Shown: in pieces, positions 8,689 to 17,073 of the stretch
How the letters are laid out: each line of letters opens with the position of its first letter
Position numbering within the stretch: the stretch's first letter is position 1
DNA from: Bin80 sp965215475
GTDB taxonomy: Bacteria; Bacteroidota; Rhodothermia; Rhodothermales; Bin80
Reading direction: 5' to 3'
Assembly (NCBI GenBank): GCA_965215475.1
Contig: OZ244061.1
Location: 1,674,001-1,738,000, forward strand
Length of the DNA stretch: 64,000 bases
Translations under genes and position numbers: made by a program
The notes under the pieces: generated by a model
The model's database searches: none
Told to the model about the DNA's origin: nothing
The model's input: only the letters and a program-made list of their open reading frames with translations

Positions 8689-9027
8689 TCATAGGGGTTC
8701 ATCAAATTCACTGCCCGGGACCCATAAATGACGTGACATGATCACATAACCTTCCTCATCAAACGTAATCCCTTCCATCCGAAGCAACCGCTCCATTACG
8801 TCGGGCCCTCCAAAGTTTTTTGCTCCTGTCAATGCACCATTGCGATTCACCACTCGGTGGCATGGCAAATGAGATCCCTTGGCTGCTTGGAGTGCCCAAC
8901 CAACAGTTCGAGCAGCACTTCTACTTCCAAGATATTCTGCAATATGCCCATACGTAGTCACCTTAGAGGATGGAATCTGGGCAACTGTATCCCAAACATT
9001 CTCAAAGAAATTATTCCTGGTCATCAT
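8689..9027 (-). CDS. MGMT/alkyltransferase-like DNA-binding domain protein
   Basis: A 112-residue protein that consists only of the C-terminal DNA-binding domain of O6-alkylguanine-DNA alkyltransferases. It contains VTTYGHIAEYLGSRSAARTVGWAL and PCHRVVNRNG. The acceptor Cys56 in PCHR is kept, unlike in classical alkyltransferase-like proteins, which have Trp there. The N-terminal domain of full MGMT is absent. It may repair alkylated bases weakly or mark them for nucleotide excision repair. Its start lies 17 bases inside the GWxTD gene, so the two are probably co-transcribed. A full-length ogt is also present at 40305-40826. Confidence 0.85.
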   Translation of the reverse strand: MMTRNNFFENVWDTVAQIPSSKVTTYGHIAEYLGSRSAARTVGWALQAAKGSHLPCHRVVNRNGALTGAKNFGGPDVMERLLRMEGITFDEEGYVIMSRHLWVPGSEFDEPL

Positions 9028-10792
9028 ACATCATCAATGTAAGACTTCTAGACACCTCATGCCCTGATAGCTCGTCCTGAATGCGGACCGTGATCAAAAT
9101 TTCTCCTGCTCTTCGACCCAAATCCAGATAAACTTCTTCTGCTTCTACCCTGCTTTGCCCTTCAAACTCTGTGCTGGTAGAGGAGATACGTCGGCGCCCT
9201 GATGAAACCTGATAGGTAACCTTATAGGAGGTTTGATCTCCTGGACCATAAGTAAGGTGATAAATTTCAAACCCTAATCCAAACCGCATATCCCTGTAAA
9301 TCCACTGGTGAGGCCAAGGGGTCAGTTGATTAGTATCTATATTGTATACAAGAGGTTTTAAGTCACTCATTTCCAGATTCATTCCGCTAGCATCCAAAGC
9401 ATGCAGCGAATCAATTCGCCTGGATGCTACCTGTAATCGATTTCCAATGCCCTCGGGAGTGACCTCATATTGATCCCACTGGAGTGCTAAATGATAGAGG
9501 TTCGTATTTTGATTTACCTCGATCGTCTGAACCGGAATAGTCACTGCTTCTGTATCAGAAGGCATCTCAACACGGATGGCATCCGTCATCATCTTTAACG
9601 GTGTGTAGGCTGAATCCTCATGCGCTACAAAGGTTTTGATGATGTACTCTTCCTGTGCTTGATAACCAGGAACCGTGAAACTGGTCGATTCAGGATGCCA
9701 GTAAATCTCTGTTGTTGTTGTTCCGTCAGGCCTTAAAAATCTTGCATGACTGATTCCCAACGCAAAGGTTGACAGAACATTCATGACTTCGGATATACTT
9801 GCTGGGAGTGATAGTTCCCGTTGATAAGCAGCCTGCTGATCTTGTGTTCGTGAATTGAGGATAACAGTCTGTGCAAAAATATTTGGGGGCTGCCTCAGCT
9901 CCTGATCAAGATCTAACGGTTCAGATCTCTCGCCCTGTATCAGAGCCGCCCCTGTTACAATCTTAGCATTTTCCAAGGGATCTCGATTTCGCAACCGCCC
10001 CGTTTCCTCACGTGCAGACAACCACAAATCAACATCATTAAATCTTGATCCAAAATGATGATGTTCCAATGCTAGTTGCTGATATATGGACCGCATTGCA
10101 ACCAGTAGCATTCTGGATTTTACCTGCCCGCGGCCGCTATATCCAAGACCTGCCCGAAGTACCGAAGGCAATAAATCTGATGTATTGCCAATCCGATAGA
10201 ACCCCTTATCCTGTACAAACAGAAAGTATGCATCCCGATCAAGATTCAGGTATCTCCAGAATTCGTTGTCTGGGAAATCTGCTGGACTCACAGCAACACC
10301 GGGTTGGTAGATTGCATCAATGAGGAGTGGGTCATCAAAAGTAACGTGGCTGATCCGCTCAGGCTCTCCATAACGGATATAGATTTCGCCTCGCTCATCA
10401 TATCCCTTCTGGCAAGATAAACACTCGTAGTGGTCGAGTGCATACTGCACCCGTCGGACATGCTCCACCATACGCTCATTGACCTCAGAGGCGGGGAGCG
10501 GATCTTGGCTCCTCCACCAGCCCAGAATAGCGCTGCGTACACTCGGAGTTGTTTTGATCGTATCTGATTTAAATATCTTTGGTAGAATTGATTCGGGAAG
10601 AAGTGGCATCAGCCTCCGCAATTCAAGTTCTAGTACCGAATCATTTGCCGGATCCGCACTCTCGAATAACGATTCGTACTCCGTTACGGCTTGGGCAATA
10701 TCTTCCAGATCCAGTGACTGGCCCCACACGTTCTTTTCTGCTACCAAACAGAGTATAGAAAAGAGTAGTATGTATGTCCGGGCAACCATCAT
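9011..10792 (-). CDS. GWxTD-domain exported protein
   Basis: A 593-residue protein with a cleavable-looking signal peptide (YILLFSILCLVAEKNVWGQS) and a GWxTD-type module at about residues 95-160. That module reads RRVQYALDHYECLSCQKGYD followed by RGEIYIRYGEPERISH; the namesake motif is degenerate (GYDERG in place of GWxTDRG). The GWxTD domain is common in Bacteroidota, Rhodothermota and Acidobacteriota and its biochemical role is unknown. The C-terminal half looks like beta-rich modules. It follows the broken CRTAC1 gene by 6 bases on the same strand, implying one transcript. Confidence 0.75.
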   Translation of the reverse strand: MMVARTYILLFSILCLVAEKNVWGQSLDLEDIAQAVTEYESLFESADPANDSVLELELRRLMPLLPESILPKIFKSDTIKTTPSVRSAILGWWRSQDPLPASEVNERMVEHVRRVQYALDHYECLSCQKGYDERGEIYIRYGEPERISHVTFDDPLLIDAIYQPGVAVSPADFPDNEFWRYLNLDRDAYFLFVQDKGFYRIGNTSDLLPSVLRAGLGYSGRGQVKSRMLLVAMRSIYQQLALEHHHFGSRFNDVDLWLSAREETGRLRNRDPLENAKIVTGAALIQGERSEPLDLDQELRQPPNIFAQTVILNSRTQDQQAAYQRELSLPASISEVMNVLSTFALGISHARFLRPDGTTTTEIYWHPESTSFTVPGYQAQEEYIIKTFVAHEDSAYTPLKMMTDAIRVEMPSDTEAVTIPVQTIEVNQNTNLYHLALQWDQYEVTPEGIGNRLQVASRRIDSLHALDASGMNLEMSDLKPLVYNIDTNQLTPWPHQWIYRDMRFGLGFEIYHLTYGPGDQTSYKVTYQVSSGRRRISSTSTEFEGQSRVEAEEVYLDLGRRAGEILITVRIQDELSGHEVSRSLTLMMYDDQE

Positions 10793-10798
10793 GCAGTG

Positions 10799-12594
10799 TT
10801 ATAGATTGGCCCCTCCCAGACGCACAGACTGCAACGAAATTTCTTCAAATTCAGACTCCCCCTCGCGAAGTTTTATAAGTTTTCTCATCGGTACATTCCT
10901 GAATGTATCAACGCTTCCAGGAACGGGCCATTCCACCTCAATCTGCTCAATAGATGAAGCATTCCCGAGCCCAATCTCCACACGAAGGGGAGAGGATCCA
11001 AAGCTTGCGCCCGTACCGACGACTCGATATAATGTATCTACATTGGTTACTACTGAAATGCGTGCACCCATTGCACTACGATTTGATCTGGTTCCCTCAA
11101 GAGATAGAGTCACCCATTCATGATCATGCCCAGGATTTTCAAAAAGTGTGTTCCTTGCCAGATCCCCTTCAAATGCCCCGCCCATGACCTGATATATATC
11201 TTGATCTCCATCATGATCCATATCTCCAAATACGATCCCATGCCCTTTCTGTAAGTGTCCAAACCCTCCTTGGCTTGTAACTTCCTCAAAACGGCTCCCG
11301 TTCACATTCCGAAACATCCTGTTAGGCATCAGTGCACGAAGATTGGGATCACCAGTTCCTATATAGAAATCGAGCCATCCATCATTATCTAAATCTCCGA
11401 AGTTGGATCCCATTGTATACATGACTTTATTAAGTCCGGTTTGCTCGGTTACATCCTCAAAAGTACCATCTTGCAAGTTTCGATATAATCTAGGTTTTTC
11501 GTCATTGCCGGGAACGCCCAGAAATTCGGCGGCAACATCACCGGAGGCGGCACGCCATCCCGAAACGAAGAGATCTAACCAACCATCCTGATCAAAGTCC
11601 CAAAACCATGCCGGAAAACTATCCATGGGCTCACGTATCCCCGCCTCATTACTCACATCCATAAAAGTTCTGCCTTTTTGGTTCTGAAAAAGAAGATTCG
11701 GTTCCCGATATCGACTAATAAACAGATCTGGCCAACCATCATTGTTGTAGTCTCCCCAGACTACCGCTTTTGTATATCCCATCCGTCTAAGCCCATAATC
11801 CCGACTAGCCTCTACGAATGTTCCGTCTCCTTGATTCACAAATAATTCATTAGGCTTTTACGTCCAGATTCGGAATTTGACTCATTTCCTACGAAAAGAT
11901 CCAGGTCTCCATCTCGATCAAAATCACTCCACGCAGCTGTCTGTGTTGGGTAAAGTGAATAGATCCCTGCCTCTCTGGTTACATCTTCAAACCTTCCTCG
12001 TCCATTATTACGCAGAAGTGAATTGGGGTGTCCTTCGCTAAGCCATGCTCCGCGTAAAACCAATACATCCTGATCGCCATCATTATCGTAATCCGCATGC
12101 ACTAGGTTGAGCCCCCCGGTCAAACCAGTTAATCCCGCTTCTTCTGTACGTTCTTCAAATCCACCATTCCTGTTATTTTCGAAATATCGAAGTGGATCTC
12201 TTAATCCCCAAGAGGAAACCATCAGATCCAGCCAACCATCCCCAGACAGATCTTCCAAGACCACACCTCCCGACAACGCCATCACGTCCACTCCAAGGTA
12301 TGGAGCCACGTCTGTGAATCGGTGGAGCGTAGTTGTAGGTTGCCTTGCTTCCATTGGGATTCGCCACTTGGGATCAATCCTATCTGGGTAACTACCCAAG
12401 GTCATATGAGCAAGATTCAGCAACCATAATGCATTCAGATCGGTGGAGTCCTGACCAAGAATTTGTTCATACCAGTGGATGGCCATTTCGGAACCTCGAC
12501 GCTTTGTATGAACCCCTGCAGGATCAATCGGAAACAGGCATCTGGCAACTGTATGATTCATAACGCAAGTTTGCAAGAGGATCGCATTTTCGAG
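10799..12594 (-). pseudogene. CRTAC1-family FG-GAP/ASPIC-UnbV protein, frameshifted and 5'-truncated
   Basis: Two overlapping frames read as one protein. The upstream part (12576 to 11836) has a TPR-like start with CLFPIDPAGVHTKRRGSE and then FG-GAP/VCBS calcium-loop repeats (DLSGDGWLDLMVSS, DYDNDGDQDVLVL). It ends in GRKSLMNYL. Shifting one base at about 11850 restores GRKSPNELFVNQGDGTF, which flows into the second part (11839 to 10799) with more repeats (DFDQDGWLDLFVSG) and the C-terminal ASPIC/UnbV domain. So there is a single one-base deletion or sequencing error. The N-terminal signal peptide region is also missing: the frame is closed by a TGA at 12595-12597, next to an insertion. Confidence 0.8.
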
Positions 12595-12613
12595 TCAATT
12601 TTCAAAATAATTT

Positions 12614-12674
12614 ACTGATTTTTCCTAAAAATCAGTGTTTTTAGCCCAAAATTACCAGATTTCGGGCTTTTTTT
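12614..12674 (+). terminator. tandem hairpins with T-tracts
   Basis: The first hairpin pairs ACTGATTTTT (12614-12623) with AAAAATCAGT (12627-12636) and is followed by GTTTTT. The second pairs AGCCCAAA (12643-12650) with TTTcGGGCT (12660-12668, one bulged C) and runs into seven T's. Both have the form of rho-independent terminators on the plus strand, although no plus-strand gene ends here now. That fits a relict from DNA brought in or rearranged with the insertion. Confidence 0.5.
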
Positions 12675-12710
12675 GGGGGGAGGGGTAAAATGTATTTTCT
12701 CACCCCCCCC
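12675..12710. repeat. G-run/C-run hairpin
   Basis: G6-A-G4 at 12675-12685 faces C8 at 12703-12710 across TAAAATGTATTTTCTCA, which itself partly pairs. A very similar G-run/C-run hairpin lies at 23469-23511. Its role is unknown; a terminator or stability structure is plausible. Homopolymer length could be a sequencing artefact. Confidence 0.4.
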
Positions 12711-12713
12711 TAA

Positions 12714-13675
12714 TGTAGTGGACTTTTTTTCAAATTTTTTGGACTCACGCGTATAACTCCTTTTAATTACTCCCATATTTCATGTTTATTCGCGCCAAAT
12801 CTCGAACCCTTAAATCAGGCAAAAAGGCCACCTGTTTCTCTTTAGCGATTACCTACCGTGTTAACGGTCTTACAAAGCAACGAACGCTGCTAAATCTGGG
12901 GAAGCATTTCAGTATTCCCCAAGATCAATGGAAACGGCTCATGCATATCTCAATGAGGGGCTTTCCGTGAAAGGTCGACCGAAGAAGCATCAGGTCATAG
13001 AAAAAAAAGTAGGACGTCTGACCGAGAAATACAAAAAGGTTACCTACCAGTATGAGGTCAAGGTGATCAACAAACAAGAAAGTCCGAATGCTGAACGGAT
13101 CCAGATACGTAAGCTGTCGGCCTACGATGAATGCACGGACGCATCGGGTGGCTATGTGTTACGTACGAGTCATACCGACTGGGATTTTGAGACCATTGCA
13201 CGCACCTATTGGCGATTATCAGAGATTGAACAGACCTTTCGCTCAATGAAATCGGAGTTGGGCCTGCGTCCTATCTATCACCGAGATCCGTCTCGGGTTG
13301 AGGCGCATCTGTTTTTGTCAATTCTTGCGTTTCATATGGCGCATCTGATTCGCAGTAAACTGCGCATTCATGGGATCCATGAGAGCTGGGGTACGCTCAA
13401 AGTCAGGCTCAATCATCAGACACGGATTACAACCATGCTCCCACAAAACAGGGCCCACTGCATACTCCTCAAACAAGATGCAAACCTAAAACCATTTCAG
13501 CGAAAAGTGTTCAAAGCAATGGGAATGAAATTGGGCAAAAATGCAAAAAAAAGTGAAAGCACTACGCCCGCAAAAAGAAGAGTCAGAAATGGACTAAAAA
13601 GTCATATAAAATAGCCCCTTCGTTAAAAATTCCTCAACTGAGGAAACAGCAAAACTGCGGAAAAAGTCCACTACA
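12714..13675 (+). mobile_element. internally deleted IS1634-family insertion sequence
   Basis: The element is bounded by TGTAGTGGACTTTTT at the left (from 12714) and its inverted match AAAAAGTCCACTACA at the right (to 13675), a 15-bp perfect terminal inverted repeat. It is about 960 bases, roughly half the length of a full IS1634-type element. No clear target duplication is seen outside it. The DDE transposase inside lacks its middle, so the copy is non-autonomous. Confidence 0.8.
12782..13614 (+). pseudogene. IS1634-type transposase remnant
   Basis: The first 60 residues (MFIRAKSRTLKSGKKATCFS ... LLNLGKHFSI) are the typical N-terminus of IS1634 transposases. The frame then jumps by one near 12930 into a C-terminal part of about 225 residues with TYWRLSEIEQTFRSMKSEL (catalytic Glu region), LRPIYHRDPSRVEAHLFLS and a basic tail. 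Full-length relatives have about 550 residues, so the central part with the two catalytic Asp is deleted and the pieces are out of frame. It cannot encode an active transposase. Confidence 0.8.
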
Positions 13676-13692
13676 ATTTGCAAACTTGCGTT

Positions 13693-14046
13693 TCGCCTGA
13701 AAGCCTATTTGAACGCATTCCACCAACACGAAAAGGACGAGAGATTTGAAAATCTGGATCAGCTAATGTTACAGATCAGGAGATCCCGGAGAAACGGAAG
13801 TTTTTTTTGTCTCTCGGATTGATCTCTAAGCATCCTGTAGCGATGTTATTCGTTCTTTTGCTTACTCAATCTCAGAACACATCCAAGCCTGCATGGACGG
13901 AATTGGAGCAGAATACAGAATTCCATCTGACGAGATCACTCTCTTGTCTGTACGAATTGCGATAGAACCGAAAAATTTAGTCGAATTATATACGTGTGTA
14001 CCCATCGAGTTTACACAAATCTCGCATACGCGGTATAGAATGGTAT
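13693..14046. other. gap with possible decayed coding sequence
   Basis: No intact gene is seen. On the plus strand a frame from about 13681 to 13825 reads LAFRLKAYLNAFHQHEKDER and ends near a T8 run. Another from 13830 to 14060 reads DGIGAEYRIPSDEITLLSV and RIAIEPKNLVELYTCVPIEF without a good start. Both have protein-like composition but no recognised family. They may be pieces of one gene broken near the T8 run at 13801-13808. Confidence 0.3.
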
Positions 14047-14157
14047 TCAACGAGTCTTAATCTTACCTTTTCTGGGAGGCGTACTCAGGATCTTCTTTGC
14101 CAGTACCTCAGGTGATCCTAACTGGATAGAACCTTGCACATCTCCATAGTCCTTCAT
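14047..14157 (-). CDS. possible 36-residue protein downstream of the EcoRV-like nuclease
   Basis: An ATG at 14157 opens 36 codons ending in a TGA at 14047. The product starts MKDYGDVQGSIQLGSPEVLA and finishes with a strongly basic PPRKGKIKTR tail. It lies 53 bases downstream of the restriction enzyme gene on the same strand. The in-frame codons before the ATG also read plausibly (NPSGGRP), so it may be the tail of a decayed longer gene. I do not recognise it. Confidence 0.3.
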   Translation of the reverse strand: MKDYGDVQGSIQLGSPEVLAKKILSTPPRKGKIKTR

Positions 14158-14210
14158 AGGACGCCCCCCGCTGGGGTTTGGTAGATTTGGATCTTGGCTT
14201 CATGGTTGTT

Positions 14211-14936
14211 TTAGATAAAAAGATTTCGGAATTCCTCAATGTTTGAATATGATTGATCTCGTTCTTTTTTGGTTCTCCTATATCCTTGCCAATATCTCAA
14301 AAATTCTTGCTCAGATGAAAAGATACCATTTCCGTCAATGAAGTCTGATAAGTAGCCTTTTATACTGCCTATACTCGCAGTATTTCCACTGCCAGCTTTG
14401 TCACTCGCGATTTTCCACTTTTCCTGCACAAACACTCTAACATCATTAAATGGCACCTGTATATCTGTAAGATCATCAAATGAATAGATCGTCGGGTTAA
14501 CGATCTGTTTTCCCACAGTTCTTCGGTAGACAAAGCCTATAATCCAATGCTCTGCATAATCGCTGTATGGATAAGCAATATTCTTGGATTCAGACGCGGG
14601 GTGGATATAACTTGTATAGCTTCCCAGTGTATAGGAAAACTTTCTTCCTTCAGTTCTATATGTAGTTTTAACATCAATCGCAATCTTAAATTTATCCTCA
14701 TCACTTTCCATTAAAGTAAAATCGGGATAGTGATTTTGTTTCGGCGGTTCACATAGTTGTAGCCCAATTTCATCTGCATACAAGGCCACAGATTGCCGTG
14801 TTATAATCTCAAAAATAGTACTGATTACTTTTGTATCTGAACCCAGTGGGTAGACACGTCCTTTTCTGTCAACCATACTACATACACTATACCCATTCTG
14901 CATCTGTGAGAGTTTATTCAATATGAAATCTTTCAT
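14211..14936 (-). CDS. EcoRV-like type II restriction endonuclease
   Basis: A 241-residue protein close in length and sequence to EcoRV, which cuts GATATC to blunt ends. The catalytic PD..D-x-K set is Asp72 (HYPDFTL), Asp88 and Lys90 (IAIDVKTTY), matching Asp74, Asp90 and Lys92 of EcoRV. YPLGSDTKVISTIFEI near the N-terminus and AEHWIIGFVYRR are conserved blocks. The recognition loop GSGNT falls at residues 182-186, the same numbering as in EcoRV, followed by SIGSI, so GATATC specificity is a strong prediction. The start overlaps the methyltransferase stop as ATGA. No frameshift is seen. Confidence 0.92.
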   Translation of the reverse strand: MKDFILNKLSQMQNGYSVCSMVDRKGRVYPLGSDTKVISTIFEIITRQSVALYADEIGLQLCEPPKQNHYPDFTLMESDEDKFKIAIDVKTTYRTEGRKFSYTLGSYTSYIHPASESKNIAYPYSDYAEHWIIGFVYRRTVGKQIVNPTIYSFDDLTDIQVPFNDVRVFVQEKWKIASDKAGSGNTASIGSIKGYLSDFIDGNGIFSSEQEFLRYWQGYRRTKKERDQSYSNIEEFRNLFI

Positions 14937-15757
14937 CCGACTACAAGTGCTTCCATCATTTTGTTTCTCAAATTCCCGGTTGAGCCTAAATGGTAGAAAT
15001 GAACAAATGTTCTTATATCATATTCAGCGAATGTAGCGAAAAGTCCATTGTTCCTGCGGTATTTATTTTCTGCCCACATTGAGTATAAAAATGAACACGG
15101 GAGATTCTTCAGGGAAGTTTCTAATTTTGCTGAGTCATGAATGCTCCACTGATTGAAATAATCGGCAAATCTACCTACATAAGGAGGATCTGTATATACA
15201 AAATCATTCTTGTTTGCTCTGCTCAAAGTTTCACTCCAATCAGCACAGATAAACTTCCAATCTTTTCCCTCCATAACATCTGCCACCCATTTAATCTGGT
15301 TGCAAATCTTCGTTATGTAGGCTGGTCTAAACCGTTCAGGCTTACGACAAAATGGGGTGTTAAATCCACCACTTTTATTAAATCTCATCAATCCATTAAA
15401 ACAAGATCTGTTCAGAAAAAGGAAATCAAGCGGAGCATGGTAAGCATTAAATCTTTCTCTAATGCTGTAATAATGATCCTCTCCAAGTTCCAACAATTTA
15501 CCCCCCTCTTCCTCTAAAAAGGACCGTGCAATTTCGGAAGTAATTTCTCTTTTCTGAATATGATTGTAGAATGAAATTACATGCTGATTTGTGTCTCCTA
15601 CAAGAGCCCTGTCTGGCGCCAAATTGAATAAAACAGATCCTGAACCGACAAAAGGCTCAATCCATTTTCCTTTCCGAGTCCAAACAATGTTTTGTTTAAT
15701 GAAAGGAATAAGTTTCGTTTTAATGCCCTGAATCTTAATCGGTGGTGCTTTTGTCAT
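14933..15757 (-). CDS. EcoRV-like adenine-N6 DNA methyltransferase (Dam/D12 class)
   Basis: A 274-residue D12-class (alpha) N6-adenine methyltransferase, the partner that protects GATATC sites. SAM-binding motif I is EPFVGSGSVLFN at about 34-45 and catalytic motif IV is DPPYVGRF at 190-197. PPIKIQGIKTKL and DFLFLNRSCFNG are shared with M.EcoRV. Its ATG overlaps the stop codon of the ISXO2-type transposase C-terminus as ATGA (15754-15757), and its own stop overlaps the nuclease start. Transposase, methyltransferase and nuclease thus read as one translationally coupled unit. No separate controller (C) gene is visible. Confidence 0.92.
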   Translation of the reverse strand: MTKAPPIKIQGIKTKLIPFIKQNIVWTRKGKWIEPFVGSGSVLFNLAPDRALVGDTNQHVISFYNHIQKREITSEIARSFLEEEGGKLLELGEDHYYSIRERFNAYHAPLDFLFLNRSCFNGLMRFNKSGGFNTPFCRKPERFRPAYITKICNQIKWVADVMEGKDWKFICADWSETLSRANKNDFVYTDPPYVGRFADYFNQWSIHDSAKLETSLKNLPCSFLYSMWAENKYRRNNGLFATFAEYDIRTFVHFYHLGSTGNLRNKMMEALVVG

Positions 15758-15971
15758 ACCGCCGTAGATTCTATCTTCGTTTTCCGAGTTAATTGCTTGT
15801 AGGTCATCTCTTTGTCAAACAACCCTTTTGCAGTTAATTCCATCTGCTCAACCGTATCATAGCTTCGTATATTGTGACGACCAGTAAACTCATTCACGTA
15901 TCGCTGTAAGTGTTTTGGAGACATCCTATGATACGTTCCATAGTATGGAAATTATATCCATGAGTACCCAA

Positions 15972-17011
15972 TCATTTAGCTACTGATCGATCCATTTGAC
16001 GGCTCTTAGGAGTTCCTGACCGAAACGCTCCTCCACGTCCAGTAGCCCCAATCCCGGAGGCCAAGATGTTTGCAGATGCGTTCAGATCCGCATAGCCACA
16101 GGCTACACACTTGAACTTGCTTTGCGTCAACCGATTCTCCTTTGCTACGCGTCCGCACTTTGAACATCGCTGACTCGTGTACTTTGGATCCACCGTGATG
16201 ACCTTACTGAATTTGTACTCGCAGTAGGTATGGAACCGGCCATGAGATGCATTCCGCATTACCCGGTTCAGTCCTGCCTTTGCCTTCACATTCTTACCCG
16301 GGGGTTCGACGGTCCCTTTTGCCGACCTTGTCATATTCCTGAGCTTCAGATCTTCACGCACCAGAACCTCCGCCCGATTTGCCAAAACCCTGCTATTGTG
16401 ATGATCCCGATTCTTTCGTGAATGCTTCCGTTTCCACTTCGCGATCTTGCGACTGGTTACCTTCGATCGCTTCGAGTCTTTGTGCTGTTGGGCCAGCTTC
16501 CGCTGATACCGCTTGATTCGGATCTCCTTTTTGTTCGGCTTCTCAATCGGAAGCATTCCCTGTTCATTTGTTGTATCGGTCCAAGCCACGTTGTAGGTAT
16601 TCAGATCTACGACGACGGTAATCCCGTTCAGAATTTTCTCCGGTGTTGGAATCTTGTACATGACGCTCATACTCCAATACCGCCCTACCTTCTTGACCAT
16701 GATCGCAATCGGTTCACGGTCAAGGTATGGATTGCCTCCCTTGCGCCGGAACTTCATCCAACCAATCTTTTGGATGTGTACATTATCGCCTTCAATTTTG
16801 AACGCTTCCTGAGTCGCGGTAAAGGAATCCGTGTGCGCGCTCCTTGAATGAAATCGGGGATGACCTCGCTGCCCCTTGAAGAATCCATTCCACGCAAACC
16901 GGCATGCCCCCGCGAGTTTCTTTGCCTTACCTGTGTCCCTGGACATAGACGATATTCCACGCCCCGATAGGAACTACCTTGCTCGTTCTTGTTTGAATCC
17001 TTAACAGGCAT
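15972..17011 (-). pseudogene. tnpB: tnpB (RNA-guided nuclease family), frameshifted and deleted
   Basis: The start at 17011 (YRGVEYRLCPGTQ) is followed after about 30 codons by a frameshift; the rest continues from GKAKKLAGACRFAWN in the next frame. Compared with the intact copy at 35648-36898, about 60 residues are missing after ACRFAWN, where the sequence jumps to GFFKGQRGHP. The RuvC residues remain: Asp in VVDLNTYN, Glu in VREDLKLRNM and Asp in YADLNASAN, with the zinc ribbon C..C ... C..C between the last two. It is a recent but inactive copy. Confidence 0.85.
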
Positions 17012-17042
17012 GGTATCAAGTATAATTTGATATTATGGTAAG

Positions 17043-17073
17043 CAATAGGGTAGACTCCATATCTATCCTATTG
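17043..17073. repeat. conserved hairpin upstream of tnpB, copy 1
   Basis: CAATAGGGTAGA (17043-17054) pairs with TCTATCCTATTG (17062-17073), 12 positions with one G-T wobble, over a 7-base loop. The same stem with a different loop occurs in copy 2 at 36930-36959. Stem conservation with a changed loop argues for selected structure in DNA or RNA. Confidence 0.55.

Larger units (their letters stand above)
12562..13692. repeat. 15-bp perfect inverted repeat flanking the IS1634 insertion
   Basis: AACGCAAGTTTGCAA at 12562-12576 is the exact reverse complement of TTGCAAACTTGCGTT at 13678-13692. The left copy lies in the CRTAC1 coding sequence (codons for Leu-Gln-Thr-Cys-Val). The right copy starts immediately beyond the IS right end. 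The repeats lie outside the IS1634 termini, so they are not its inverted repeats. They may mark an inversion or an inverted duplication of the broken gene's edge. Confidence 0.6.

Noticed and set aside
10479..11123. A 214-codon plus-strand frame across the GWxTD and CRTAC1 genes
   Set aside because: It runs antisense through two well-supported coding regions and is Ser/Arg-rich shadow sequence.
12741..12772. Similarity of ACTCACGCGTATAA in the IS1634 left part, and of TACTCACGTA at 50141, to the TnpB-element terminal repeat
   Set aside because: The matches are 10-14 bases without partner repeats or target duplications, so chance cannot be excluded.
15754..15930. A small controller (C) protein gene upstream of the EcoRV-like methyltransferase
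   Set aside because: The frame here (KHLQRYVNEFTG onward) is the C-terminus of the ISXO2 transposase and has no helix-turn-helix of C-protein type.
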